Below, piece after piece: positions 10,260 to 17,795 of a stretch of DNA of 64,000 nt. Each line of letters starts with the position of its first letter. Position 1 is the first letter of the stretch. The DNA lies in NCBI GenBank assembly GCA_023667095.1, contig JAMPAT010000006.1, positions 62,001-126,000 on the forward strand, in the 5' to 3' direction. The notes below the pieces were generated by a model, which ran no database searches, was not told the origin of the DNA, and saw only the letters and a list, made by a program, of their open reading frames with translations. The DNA comes from Bacteroidales bacterium. GTDB lineage: Bacteria; Bacteroidota; Bacteroidia; Bacteroidales; UBA932. The translations under genes and the position numbers were made by a program.

Positions 10260-11444
10260 TTAAAACATCGGTTTGTAGGTGTAGTCCTCAAGGTCGCGTG
10301 TAACCGTGACGCCATCGATTGAAAAGTCGAGATTTATGTTTATGAGCTTTTTAATCAGCTGGTAATTATGTCCTTCAGAAGATATCATTCCGGTATCGTC
10401 AAATATTTCATCGAGACTTATGACACGGGTTATGATTCCGGACTCTTTATAGACATTCCGTCCTTCATTGTCTACTTTATTTGTCAGCACTGCATATTGT
10501 ATCTCAAATCCTGGCAGGTACTTGCCTCTGATGAGAATATTTCTGGGAATCAGGTGCAGGGTGTTGTTGAAAATGTTTATCATATCCTCGGCCTCGTGGA
10601 TAACCACGGCTGACTCTGTGCAGTAACCCTCGGACGGATTATAGATATATCCGGGAACAGCATCCGAAACTTTTTGTTTGACCAAAGCTTCGGTCAAATC
10701 CAGCGGGTCTGATTGCTGATATATATTAGTGTGTCCGGACCCAAGCTGCAAAGGCCCGTCCCATGTGTCCTGACGCATCATATAATTTGACGTCTTGTGA
10801 AACCCCCATATCTTGAAGTTCAGAAGCAGGAACCGGCAATCAGTATATTCATCGGTGTCGACTTCGTCGAAAAGGCCTTTATCCGCCTTTGCCGTGAAGT
10901 TCACCTTGTTGAGCAGCGGCATAAAGCCTAACTGCAGCTTGCCGTCGGCCGACACGGCACCCTCGAGTTTGCCGTTGTCGATATTGACCACTGCCTCTAC
11001 CGCATACAATGGTTCAAATCCAGTCGTACAGGTGTGTCCGGTAGCAATCAGACCATTGTCAGGATAATTTTTTTCGTCGAAGTGCACTGTTGACGGGTAA
11101 TATCCGCGAAAAGTCAATTTGCCGTTTTGGGGCCAATACTTGATGGGAGAGTATGTCCATACGTTTCCATCGAATTTCACAAGCTGTTTTTTCATGAAAT
11201 TAGATGTGAAATCATTGTCATTCTTATCTTCGGTATGGGTGGCATACACTATGATTTCATCGTTCTCGACAAACAGTGTCGGCCCGCCGGCTCCGGAGCG
11301 TAAGCCTTCTCCGGGCCAACCGTTGTAGTTCGAAAAACTTATGGCCTGCGCTCTCGTGGGGTGTTCTGGTTCTTCAATGGCACTCATCTCGGAGCAAGCG
11401 GTAAGTAACGTGGCTGCTGACAGCCACATGATCATATGTCTCAT
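10260..11444 (-). CDS. Fimbrillin family lipoprotein (probable accessory/tip subunit)
   Basis: The protein belongs to the fimbrillin/Mfa-like group. It has a lipoprotein signal peptide (MRHMIMWLSAATLLTAC), then an immunoglobulin-like fold with the usual FRGYYP and YWPQNGKLTF segments. I place the start at 11444 because this gives a clean lipobox and sits one base beyond the stop of the upstream gene; an in-frame ATG at 11498 would add 18 charged residues and overlap that gene. It is the last gene of the six-gene fimbrial operon. A minor tip or accessory fimbrillin is likely by position. Confidence 0.75.
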   Translation of the reverse strand: MRHMIMWLSAATLLTACSEMSAIEEPEHPTRAQAISFSNYNGWPGEGLRSGAGGPTLFVENDEIIVYATHTEDKNDNDFTSNFMKKQLVKFDGNVWTYSPIKYWPQNGKLTFRGYYPSTVHFDEKNYPDNGLIATGHTCTTGFEPLYAVEAVVNIDNGKLEGAVSADGKLQLGFMPLLNKVNFTAKADKGLFDEVDTDEYTDCRFLLLNFKIWGFHKTSNYMMRQDTWDGPLQLGSGHTNIYQQSDPLDLTEALVKQKVSDAVPGYIYNPSEGYCTESAVVIHEAEDMINIFNNTLHLIPRNILIRGKYLPGFEIQYAVLTNKVDNEGRNVYKESGIITRVISLDEIFDDTGMISSEGHNYQLIKKLININLDFSIDGVTVTRDLEDYTYKPMF

Positions 11445-11445
11445 G

Positions 11446-12501
11446 TTATTCGAATTTGTTTTTGTGGTCCTGGTCTGATTCCCAGGTATGGTTTTCATCT
11501 TCCCAGTCGTTCAGGCTTGCGCTCACTTCAATGGAGTGCCGGCGCAGACGCAGGTTCAGGCAATAGGACTTGCCGGCTTCCAGGCTGAGGCTGAACGGAC
11601 TGCTGACCACGTAGCTTGTTTTAAAGCTCCCGCCCGGGAGTTTTGAGTCTGTTGTTGTCAAGGTGTAGTCTGCAGTAATTTCCAATGTGGCCGTTTGGTC
11701 GGGAGGTATTACCATAAAGCCTTTTTTCAGGGCGTCGGCATCGGCAGCCGTGAATATGTGTTCGGTCGTTCCTTTGATTTTTGTCCACCTTCCGGTGCCG
11801 AGATTCAGCTCTCCACTGCTTCCGAGGTCTGTTGACTTGAAAGATAGTTTGTTGACAATGAAGGTGCTGTTGCTGTCAATGTCGATGGTGAACTGGATTC
11901 TCATGCGCGACAATGCGTGCTTGAAATTCAGCTGCACCTGCGGACTGTTAATGAGGTTAAGTGCATTGGCATAGAGCAGGTCTACCTGTCTGTCAATGTC
12001 TGTGCCGAGTGAAAAGGTTATTTTAGGGCTGCCTGAATCGTTGATCCCTGACCAGCTTCTGATTGCCGCGTTGGCTTTGTCAGTATGGGGTGAGTAGGCA
12101 AAAAACGACACTTTTTGCGTTCCCGGCCATAACATTGCCGGTTCGTAAACCCAGGAACTGTCGCGGTTGGCAAAACCTTGCCATGCAACCTTTTGGTTAT
12201 ACATATAGTTCGGGGTGAAGCCTCCCGAGACGGGATTGTCTTGAAAGTCATCGGTCCCCGTGATTGAGGCAAATACGCCGAAGCTCAACTGCTTAAGTGT
12301 GTGGATATTCGACACCGATGCGCGCGACACTGATGTATTGCTGACATATGCGCCGAACGTCACGAAGCCATCATCGGGAGCTGTGGACTTGCCACTTTCG
12401 GGTTCATCAGTTTGGGTGCAGCCGCCCAAAATCAGCACTGCCATGGCGGCTGACAGAGCCATGACGCAGAGTTTATGACGGTGATATGTTGGTTTGTGCA
12501 T
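11446..12501 (-). CDS. Fimbrillin family lipoprotein (Mfa-like)
   Basis: This 351-residue protein has a signal peptide ending in the lipobox LGGC. The mature part starts acidic and Ser/Thr-rich, then has the fimbrillin pattern VTFGAYVSNTS, FGVFASI, AMLWPGTQKVSFFAYSP and a late SYCLNLRLRR strand followed by DWEDE. These are hallmarks of FimA/Mfa1-type subunits and their accessory homologues, which are exported as lipoproteins and trimmed by an Arg-specific protease before assembly. It lies 22 bases after the DUF5119 gene and one base before the next fimbrillin, so it is co-transcribed with both. Confidence 0.8.
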   Translation of the reverse strand: MHKPTYHRHKLCVMALSAAMAVLILGGCTQTDEPESGKSTAPDDGFVTFGAYVSNTSVSRASVSNIHTLKQLSFGVFASITGTDDFQDNPVSGGFTPNYMYNQKVAWQGFANRDSSWVYEPAMLWPGTQKVSFFAYSPHTDKANAAIRSWSGINDSGSPKITFSLGTDIDRQVDLLYANALNLINSPQVQLNFKHALSRMRIQFTIDIDSNSTFIVNKLSFKSTDLGSSGELNLGTGRWTKIKGTTEHIFTAADADALKKGFMVIPPDQTATLEITADYTLTTTDSKLPGGSFKTSYVVSSPFSLSLEAGKSYCLNLRLRRHSIEVSASLNDWEDENHTWESDQDHKNKFE

Positions 12502-12523
12502 ATGGTAATCTTCTAAAGAGATG

Positions 12524-13534
12524 TTATAGCGGCAGGTTTAAGTCAATGCTGCCGTCCCAGTCCTTGAGCCACACGTCAATGCTGCCACCGCTGTCGGTGG
12601 GCGGCAGGGCGGGGTCCAGTTTCAGTTCAAGGTGCATGTCGAGGTCATGTCCGGCGGCAGCTTTGATAAGATGTCCCACGGGCATAGTGTAGGTCTTGAC
12701 GGTTTTACCGTCGGAGAGCAGTGCCTGGAATTCGAAAATGTTTTCTTCTGGAAGGCCCTGGCGGTTGGGCGGCAGTCCGAAGCAGTGTACCAGGGCTTGG
12801 ACTGATGCGTCTGCAGAGCGCGACCAGGAGTCGGAGTCAATAAGGTGGGTTACTGTGGCTGTGTTCGGGCGGTCTGACGCGAGCCTGCGCCCGGAGGCCA
12901 GCCCGCTTATGGCTCCGCGGGCGGCAATCAATGCGCCGGGCCTACCTGTTGCTACACTTATGTGCAGGGAGTGGATTATATTGCAGGGGTGCAGCGTGCC
13001 GATTATCTGGATTTCCGATGCCGGTTCCACTGCGGCTGTCAATATGGTGTCGGTGGCGAGCCTTTGTGGTTGGCAGGCCACATAGGAGTTGTCGTTACAG
13101 GGTATGGTGTGCCATCTGTGGCCAGTGTATTCCCTGGCATATGCCTCGGCGGTCCCGGCGGTCTCTAACCCTCGGAACCCGATGTCGTCAAACTCATCTG
13201 GGGTGAGGTTGAAAACCGTTGCCCAGTGCCGTCCTGCCGGAAGCACAGCTGTGGTATGGCCGGTGTTGTTGTCCATGGTACGGACCATTGCGCCGGTTGA
13301 GCTATGGTGAAGCAATACAGTCATGCCTGTGGGTGCGTCTTTGCCGTAGCCGCTCCAGTCAACGTTGATGCGGGCGGCATAGGTTGCAGTTGCCGGTTCA
13401 TCGGCGGGGGCATGGCACGATGAAGTGGCTGCACACAGCGCAACGGCCATAACTGCGGCACACAGCCATTTGGTGGCGGAAGTGCTGCCGCGCCATGGTG
13501 CACGGAGTCGGAATTGCGGAGTGTGGATGGCCAT
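12524..13534 (-). CDS. DUF5119-like fimbrial lipoprotein
   Basis: This 336-residue protein has a signal peptide ending at ATSSC (Cys about 40). The layout is that of DUF5119 proteins found in Bacteroidales pilus operons: an INVDWSGYG strand, a segment on the transport of values (ATVFNLTPDEFD) and a C-terminal DVWLKDWDG strand. Composition is rich in Ala and in G+C relative to the housekeeping genes nearby. It follows the major fimbrillin gene after a stem-loop and precedes two accessory fimbrillins. A role in anchoring or assembly is inferred from the neighbours; no enzyme motif is seen. Confidence 0.65.
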   Translation of the reverse strand: MAIHTPQFRLRAPWRGSTSATKWLCAAVMAVALCAATSSCHAPADEPATATYAARINVDWSGYGKDAPTGMTVLLHHSSTGAMVRTMDNNTGHTTAVLPAGRHWATVFNLTPDEFDDIGFRGLETAGTAEAYAREYTGHRWHTIPCNDNSYVACQPQRLATDTILTAAVEPASEIQIIGTLHPCNIIHSLHISVATGRPGALIAARGAISGLASGRRLASDRPNTATVTHLIDSDSWSRSADASVQALVHCFGLPPNRQGLPEENIFEFQALLSDGKTVKTYTMPVGHLIKAAAGHDLDMHLELKLDPALPPTDSGGSIDVWLKDWDGSIDLNLPL

Positions 13535-13564
13535 AGATCAGATAAAATCAGAGAGAGTTATGGA

Positions 13565-13606
13565 TATCGGACGACCCTTATGTTTTCACTTCCGGGTCGC
13601 CCGATA
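13565..13606 (-). terminator. Stem-loop after the major fimbrillin gene
   Basis: TATCGGACGACCC (13565-13577) pairs with GGGTCGCCCGATA (13594-13606) with one mismatch in 13 and a 16-base loop. It lies in the 89-bp gap between the major fimbrillin and the downstream genes. No U-tract follows, so partial termination or mRNA stabilisation is more likely than full termination. It would allow more major subunit than accessory subunits. Confidence 0.6.
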
Positions 13607-13623
13607 CTTATAAGGTTGGAGTA

Positions 13624-14754
13624 TTATTCGTTTGTGCCGGGTTTGTCTACCTTGTGAACGTTCATGTCGGTGTCGGGCAGTGTATTTATGTGGTCATTCC
13701 AGTTTTCCACAGAAGCGGTGAATGAGATGGGATCACCGAGAATAGGGTCGCCATTTTCGTCATAGCCTGCTCCGCGCGAGAAGTCAAGGGTGTAGACATA
13801 GCGATTTCCGGCCTTCCATTCGATGTCAACGGGAACGTATGCCCAATCATAAGCGTTTTCGCTGCCTGCATATGGATAAACCTGGGTCTTGTTGGCGTTT
13901 GTGGTGGTAATCTTGAGCAGAACTGCGATGTATGCGCCTTTGTTGACGTTTTCTTTGCCTTCAGTCATATTGCCGGCATCGGTCTTCTGGGGCAGAACCA
14001 TCATGTGCTGAACGGTGGAGAGGTCCGACAGGTCTTCGGCTTCGGTAGCTTCAGGATTGAGAGCGAAGGCGCTGGCATACTCAATCTCGTAATCAGCCTT
14101 TTTCGAATCGTCGAGAGTCCACGTTGAGTTTGCGAAGTTAAAATCGCCTGTAGACACGATGTTGCCGAACTTAATGCCCTTGACTTCAAAAGTGTATGTC
14201 TTGTTGGTGGTCTTGGCCTTTACCTGTGCCTGAACGAGGTTGTGGTTGAATGCAAGTGCCACACCATTGGCTGCCTGATCTTTCGTTGCGGTTGTTGCGG
14301 CCGACACGAAGTCAATCTGGTCAGCTACTTTGCTGGCTGGGCTGAAACCTGTAAGAGTCTGGCCTGTAGCGGTGATGTCGATGGTGCCGAGCTTGCTTTT
14401 TTCAATAGCGTTGAGCTTGCTGTTGCTGTCCATGCCGGTGTAGTAAGAGTAGGCATAGAAAGTAAGGGTATGGGTGCCGGGCCAGAAATACTCGGAGGCA
14501 GATTTAAATATGGTGCCTCCATTTTCGTTGGTGAAGAGCTCATCGGTGAAGTAGTTGTCGTTGCCGTCAATTGCGGTTACGAGAAACTGGCCGATGTTGG
14601 CGGTTGTGGTTTCGGCTCCGCGTGATGCCACGCCCATGGCAGCGCGGAAATCAATAGCATTACCTTTGTTAAGTTCAATCACCTCCTCGTTTGAACAGGA
14701 GGCAAGCAATACTGTGGCAGCTGCCAAAAAGAACAGATTCTTTTTCATGTCCAT
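13624..14754 (-). CDS. Major fimbrillin (FimA/Mfa1-type pilin precursor)
   Basis: This 376-residue protein has a classical lipoprotein signal peptide (MKKNLFFLAAATVLLASC; the ATG at 14748 is an alternative start). After the Cys, a short leader contains ASRGAETT, a good site for Arg-gingipain-like cleavage. The mature part has two beta-sandwich domains with FWPGTHTLTFYAYSY, a central LAFNHNLVQAQVKAK strand typical of fimbrillins, and a C-terminal donor-like segment with VENWND. By size, leader and central position in the operon it is the best candidate for the main stalk subunit. It is preceded by the DUF3575 and DUF5119 genes and followed by a stem-loop. Confidence 0.83.
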   Translation of the reverse strand: MDMKKNLFFLAAATVLLASCSNEEVIELNKGNAIDFRAAMGVASRGAETTTANIGQFLVTAIDGNDNYFTDELFTNENGGTIFKSASEYFWPGTHTLTFYAYSYYTGMDSNSKLNAIEKSKLGTIDITATGQTLTGFSPASKVADQIDFVSAATTATKDQAANGVALAFNHNLVQAQVKAKTTNKTYTFEVKGIKFGNIVSTGDFNFANSTWTLDDSKKADYEIEYASAFALNPEATEAEDLSDLSTVQHMMVLPQKTDAGNMTEGKENVNKGAYIAVLLKITTTNANKTQVYPYAGSENAYDWAYVPVDIEWKAGNRYVYTLDFSRGAGYDENGDPILGDPISFTASVENWNDHINTLPDTDMNVHKVDKPGTNE

Positions 14755-14813
14755 TGTGAATTAATGTTGAAAAAATTAGTTAATGTATGATTATGATATT
14801 TAAGTTGGCGAGT

Positions 14814-15803
14814 TTACATTTCAAGTCCGATGTCAACATTCTGCCACTCATCGACCGAAGGGGTGAAGCCGCCTCCCGAGCCGCCTACTACCATAGGGAG
14901 TTCAATGCACTCAACCATGATGTGGTGCACGTTGTCTGCATCTGGGGCGTCATGGGCCTGATTACTCACGTCAAACTCGAAGTGGCACTGCGAGCCGTCG
15001 TTGAGCAGAGCAAGCAGCATCAGTTTGTGCGGACGCCTGTTGACAGGGCAGTGTCCGAATGTCAGGAACGAGCCGCAGGCTGTCGCTTTGTCTTTGTTGT
15101 GGACCAGTTCCATGGTTATTGTGGCCGGAATCTCGTTAGGCATGTGCTGCCCTGCCAGATAACCATCGGACATGTCTGAGATTGTGGCACTCAAGGCGCT
15201 GATAGATTGAACGTTGATAATCTTCTTGACGGTTACTTTGTAGATGTCTACAATGCGTTCGGGACGCATTGTCAGCACTTGATTCGACTGGCGGTTGTCC
15301 GCTTTCGGAGAAACAGTTACCTCAAACGAGGTGACTGACTGCGACCACAGCAGCGGTGGCTGATTTACCAGCAACTGATTCTCAGTGCCCGTAGCCCGCG
15401 GAATGCGCATCGTGTGCAGCAGTCCTCCGGCAGCAGTCCCGAAGTTCAAAGATGTGGATTCGGCAGTGGTGACGTCAAAGGTGTTGTGCGAGTATATGTT
15501 GCGGTAAAAGATATCGCGGCTGTCGCTGTTGATGCATATGGCGTGATAGATGTCTGGGGCCACGCGTATTGTGCCGCCTTCGCACCCGACGAACTCATAT
15601 CGAAGAGGCTCGCCGCCATCGGCCGGAAACATGTATAGCGACATGGATGCCGGATTTGCATCGGGTTCGTTGCACCAGTCAAATTCCACATCGAGCCACG
15701 CCGTTTGTCCACTGTCGTATTCAAAGGTACGGTGAACGCACGATGTGAGAGCGACAAGAAAGGGTGCAATGACCAAAGACAGCAATTTGGAGCGGGTAAT
15801 CAT
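14814..15803 (-). CDS. DUF5119 family fimbrial lipoprotein
   Basis: I start the gene at 15803, where ATG overlaps the upstream stop (ATGA) and gives a lipoprotein signal peptide ending LVALTSC (Cys22); the longer in-frame start at 15911 would add 36 residues with no signal. The mature protein begins FEYDSGQTAWLDVEFDW, then a segment on YMFPADGG and LRYEFVGCEGG, and ends DEWQNVDIGLEM. This matches DUF5119 proteins of Bacteroidales fimbrial operons. The function is not established; position between the outer-membrane protein and the pilin suggests anchoring or assembly. Confidence 0.75.
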   Translation of the reverse strand: MITRSKLLSLVIAPFLVALTSCVHRTFEYDSGQTAWLDVEFDWCNEPDANPASMSLYMFPADGGEPLRYEFVGCEGGTIRVAPDIYHAICINSDSRDIFYRNIYSHNTFDVTTAESTSLNFGTAAGGLLHTMRIPRATGTENQLLVNQPPLLWSQSVTSFEVTVSPKADNRQSNQVLTMRPERIVDIYKVTVKKIINVQSISALSATISDMSDGYLAGQHMPNEIPATITMELVHNKDKATACGSFLTFGHCPVNRRPHKLMLLALLNDGSQCHFEFDVSNQAHDAPDADNVHHIMVECIELPMVVGGSGGGFTPSVDEWQNVDIGLEM

Positions 15804-17095
15804 CGCCGTCCTCCTTTTTCCCGATTGGTATTTCCCCGTCCTATCAGCCATACGAGGGATACTTCGAGTTTTGTCGGTCCAAACCAATGTTTGTTTTTGG
15901 TGGCAGTCCACAGATAGCGGTCGCCCTCAGGAACAAACTCATATACGCGCCCGCCTATGTAGCCGGCACCAAGCGAGAAGCCGATGTTGAACCGTCTGGC
16001 AACCGGAAGTGAATAACCGTATTCAATACCGCCTCCCCAATGGGCGCGGTCGAGTATCGTTCCTCCCGGCTCTCCGCCCATGTACGCCTTGCCGCCGAAC
16101 TCGAAGTCGTAGGTCAATGCCTGGGCATAGAGGCCGATATGATGACCTGTCAAAGGCTTTGCCTTTGCGGCTGTCCCGAACCAATACCGCGCATTCAGTT
16201 CGCCGCCGTATATGCGCCAGTAACGGTGGCGTCGGTCATGGCTCCACCATGCGTGCGCCCAATTTCCTGCGACACTGAAATTCTTGCCGAGGTAAAATTC
16301 AACGCCGAGATTCGGAATTGCCAATGCGTCATATAGCATATTGGTATAAACGGCCATGTAGAATGGCTTGGCTTGCGGGCGCGGTTCTGTCCTGACCGGT
16401 ATGGTCTGAGGACGAAGATCAATGGCTATGCCAGGCCATACATGTTCTAATGATGGACAGGCTGGGGGGGGCAGAACCCGCCTATATGTTATTATAACTG
16501 CGCTTGCATTTCTCATCTTACTGAAATACAGACGGAATAATTCATTCCATACTCGACGGTTGCTGAGACGTTTCAGTTTTACGATGCGTCTGTCAACCAA
16601 TTTGCCATTGTCTGGATCTTCAACCAGTTCGGGAACCTCGTCTATGATAGAGATGACAGCGTCTTTGTATGTGTGGCTGGAACTGGAAACCTGCTCCCGC
16701 AGATACTCCCACGGGATGTAACTGTCGTTGCGTGATACGATGCTGTCGGGAATATCGACCTTGCTGCGAATCAGTTTTTCGAGTGATGCCAGACGCGCCC
16801 CGGCAAGGTAACGGTTTAAGGCATATGACCCTTCTGGCGATGCTGCTCCGCAGAACTCAACCGATGTGATGCTGCGGGTAGTGTCAGCCTTAAGGCAGCT
16901 GATGTAGTCAATTATCTGCTCTATCCCCTGGGAATTATTGGAAAAGTCAGGGTCTATATATGCAACATTAGCACGAAAGTCAATCATGACTTCCGTGCGA
17001 TTCTCTTGCGCGGCTACGTTGCACGGCTTGAACATCAAGAGAATCAGTAATATATGCCAAATATTTTTGAGACTCATAATGATACAGGCGAACAC
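15800..17095 (-). CDS. DUF3575 outer-membrane protein with OmpA-like N-terminal part (fimbrial operon)
   Basis: This 431-residue exported protein has a signal peptide ending at CNVAAQ. Residues 35-215 contain an OmpA/DUF3868-like block: FRANVAYIDPDF, SVEFCGAASPEGSY and RARLASLEKL-like repeats of that fold. Residues 245-431 form a beta-barrel DUF3575 domain rich in aromatic strands (FYMAVYTNMLYDALAIPNLGVEF and LEVSLVWLIGRG at the end). It is the first gene of the fimbrial operon and overlaps the DUF5119 start by four bases. The start may also be the Met at 17077. A role in fimbrial biogenesis at the outer membrane is inferred from context. Confidence 0.75.
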   Translation of the reverse strand: MFACIIMSLKNIWHILLILLMFKPCNVAAQENRTEVMIDFRANVAYIDPDFSNNSQGIEQIIDYISCLKADTTRSITSVEFCGAASPEGSYALNRYLAGARLASLEKLIRSKVDIPDSIVSRNDSYIPWEYLREQVSSSSHTYKDAVISIIDEVPELVEDPDNGKLVDRRIVKLKRLSNRRVWNELFRLYFSKMRNASAVIITYRRVLPPPACPSLEHVWPGIAIDLRPQTIPVRTEPRPQAKPFYMAVYTNMLYDALAIPNLGVEFYLGKNFSVAGNWAHAWWSHDRRHRYWRIYGGELNARYWFGTAAKAKPLTGHHIGLYAQALTYDFEFGGKAYMGGEPGGTILDRAHWGGGIEYGYSLPVARRFNIGFSLGAGYIGGRVYEFVPEGDRYLWTATKNKHWFGPTKLEVSLVWLIGRGNTNREKGGRR

Positions 17096-17123
17096 CAGAT
17101 AGCTGGGCTGCGTATTCGGGGCG

Positions 17124-17131
17124 CAAATTTA
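17124..17131 (-). promoter_or_regulatory. Candidate -7 box of the fimbrial operon
   Basis: On the minus strand this reads TAAATTTG, a match to the Bacteroidetes -7 consensus TAnnTTTG, 29 bases before the first start codon. No well-spaced -33 TTTG is seen, so it is tentative. Confidence 0.4.
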
Positions 17132-17420
17132 CGAAAAATTTTCAAAAGATGTGTTTTCTTTTGAAGAAAATCACCTGTCCGGAGAATTGTTCACCTGCTC
17201 TTTCTTCATATTCACGGTAGAACGTCTTGTGATAGGGCATTTGGTAGGGTAAATTGCCGGAGGTGTGATAGCTTTGCAAGTGCTTTGTTGCGAGTATTAT
17301 AGTGCAACTTTATGCGAGATATAGCAAAAAAGTACATGATACTGCTTTTGGGGTACATTGCCCTATTTTTGTCCACATTGCCCTTTTTGAGCAAAATACA
17401 TGCACTTCCAGATATGAAAA
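17132..17420. other. Non-coding region between fimbrial promoter and tRNA-Asp
   Basis: No credible gene is seen. Two near-direct copies of ACATTGCCCTnTTTTTG lie at about 17354-17393. The rest is AT-rich and holds nothing I recognise. Confidence 0.4.
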
Positions 17421-17460
17421 AAGCCTTGATAACCATAATTTATATTGATTATCAAGGCTT
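17421..17460 (-). terminator. Terminator after tRNA-Asp
   Basis: Perfect 12-bp arms AAGCCTTGATAA (17421-17432) and TTATCAAGGCTT (17449-17460) enclose a 16-base loop. On the minus strand the stem is followed by a run of T. It starts six bases beyond the tRNA 3' end. Confidence 0.85.
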
Positions 17461-17466
17461 TATATT

Positions 17467-17543
17467 TGGCGGTGCGGACGGGACTCGAACCCGCGACCCC
17501 AGGCGTGACAGGCCTGTATTCTAACCAGCTGAACTACCGCACC
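17467..17543 (-). tRNA. tRNA-Asp (GTC)
   Basis: The minus strand folds as a standard 77-base tRNA with encoded CCA. The acceptor stem GGTGCGG (5') pairs with CCGCACC, the discriminator is G as expected for tRNA-Asp, the D-arm is GTTCAGCTGGTTAGAAT, the T-arm contains GGTTCGAGTCC and the anticodon GTC lies at 17507-17509. Its 3' end points to the fimbrial operon. Confidence 0.96.
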
Positions 17544-17712
17544 AGTCTTGTCAAAGGCATTCTGTTTTCGAATGCGGATGCAAAGGTACGCAATTTTTTT
17601 CGTTCTCCAAATTTTTCTTCAAAAATTTTTCTAAAAATATCAAAAAATCAGGAAATGCCTTCATTGATGCGTTTCCAGGAGCCAGTCTGGATATAGATTA
17701 TTTTAAAATTGC

Positions 17713-17720
17713 TATCTTTG
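17713..17720 (+). promoter_or_regulatory. Candidate -7 box of uvrA
   Basis: TATCTTTG matches the TAnnTTTG consensus, 75 bases before the uvrA start. A -33 TTTG is not evident. Confidence 0.5.
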
Positions 17721-17795
17721 AAAGTTTTTCACCTATTTCTTTTAACAGGGGAAAACAGATTGTTCCGGAAAGGGTAATAAAATATCATTATATAT

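Noticed and set aside
14242..14625. Plus-strand frame of 127 codons opposite the major fimbrillin
   Set aside because: It is fully antisense to a well-supported fimbrillin gene with signal peptide and operon context; amino acid composition is that of a shadow frame.
17312..17524. Short plus-strand frame running into the tRNA-Asp gene
   Set aside because: It overlaps the tRNA and its terminator; its end translates tRNA sequence.
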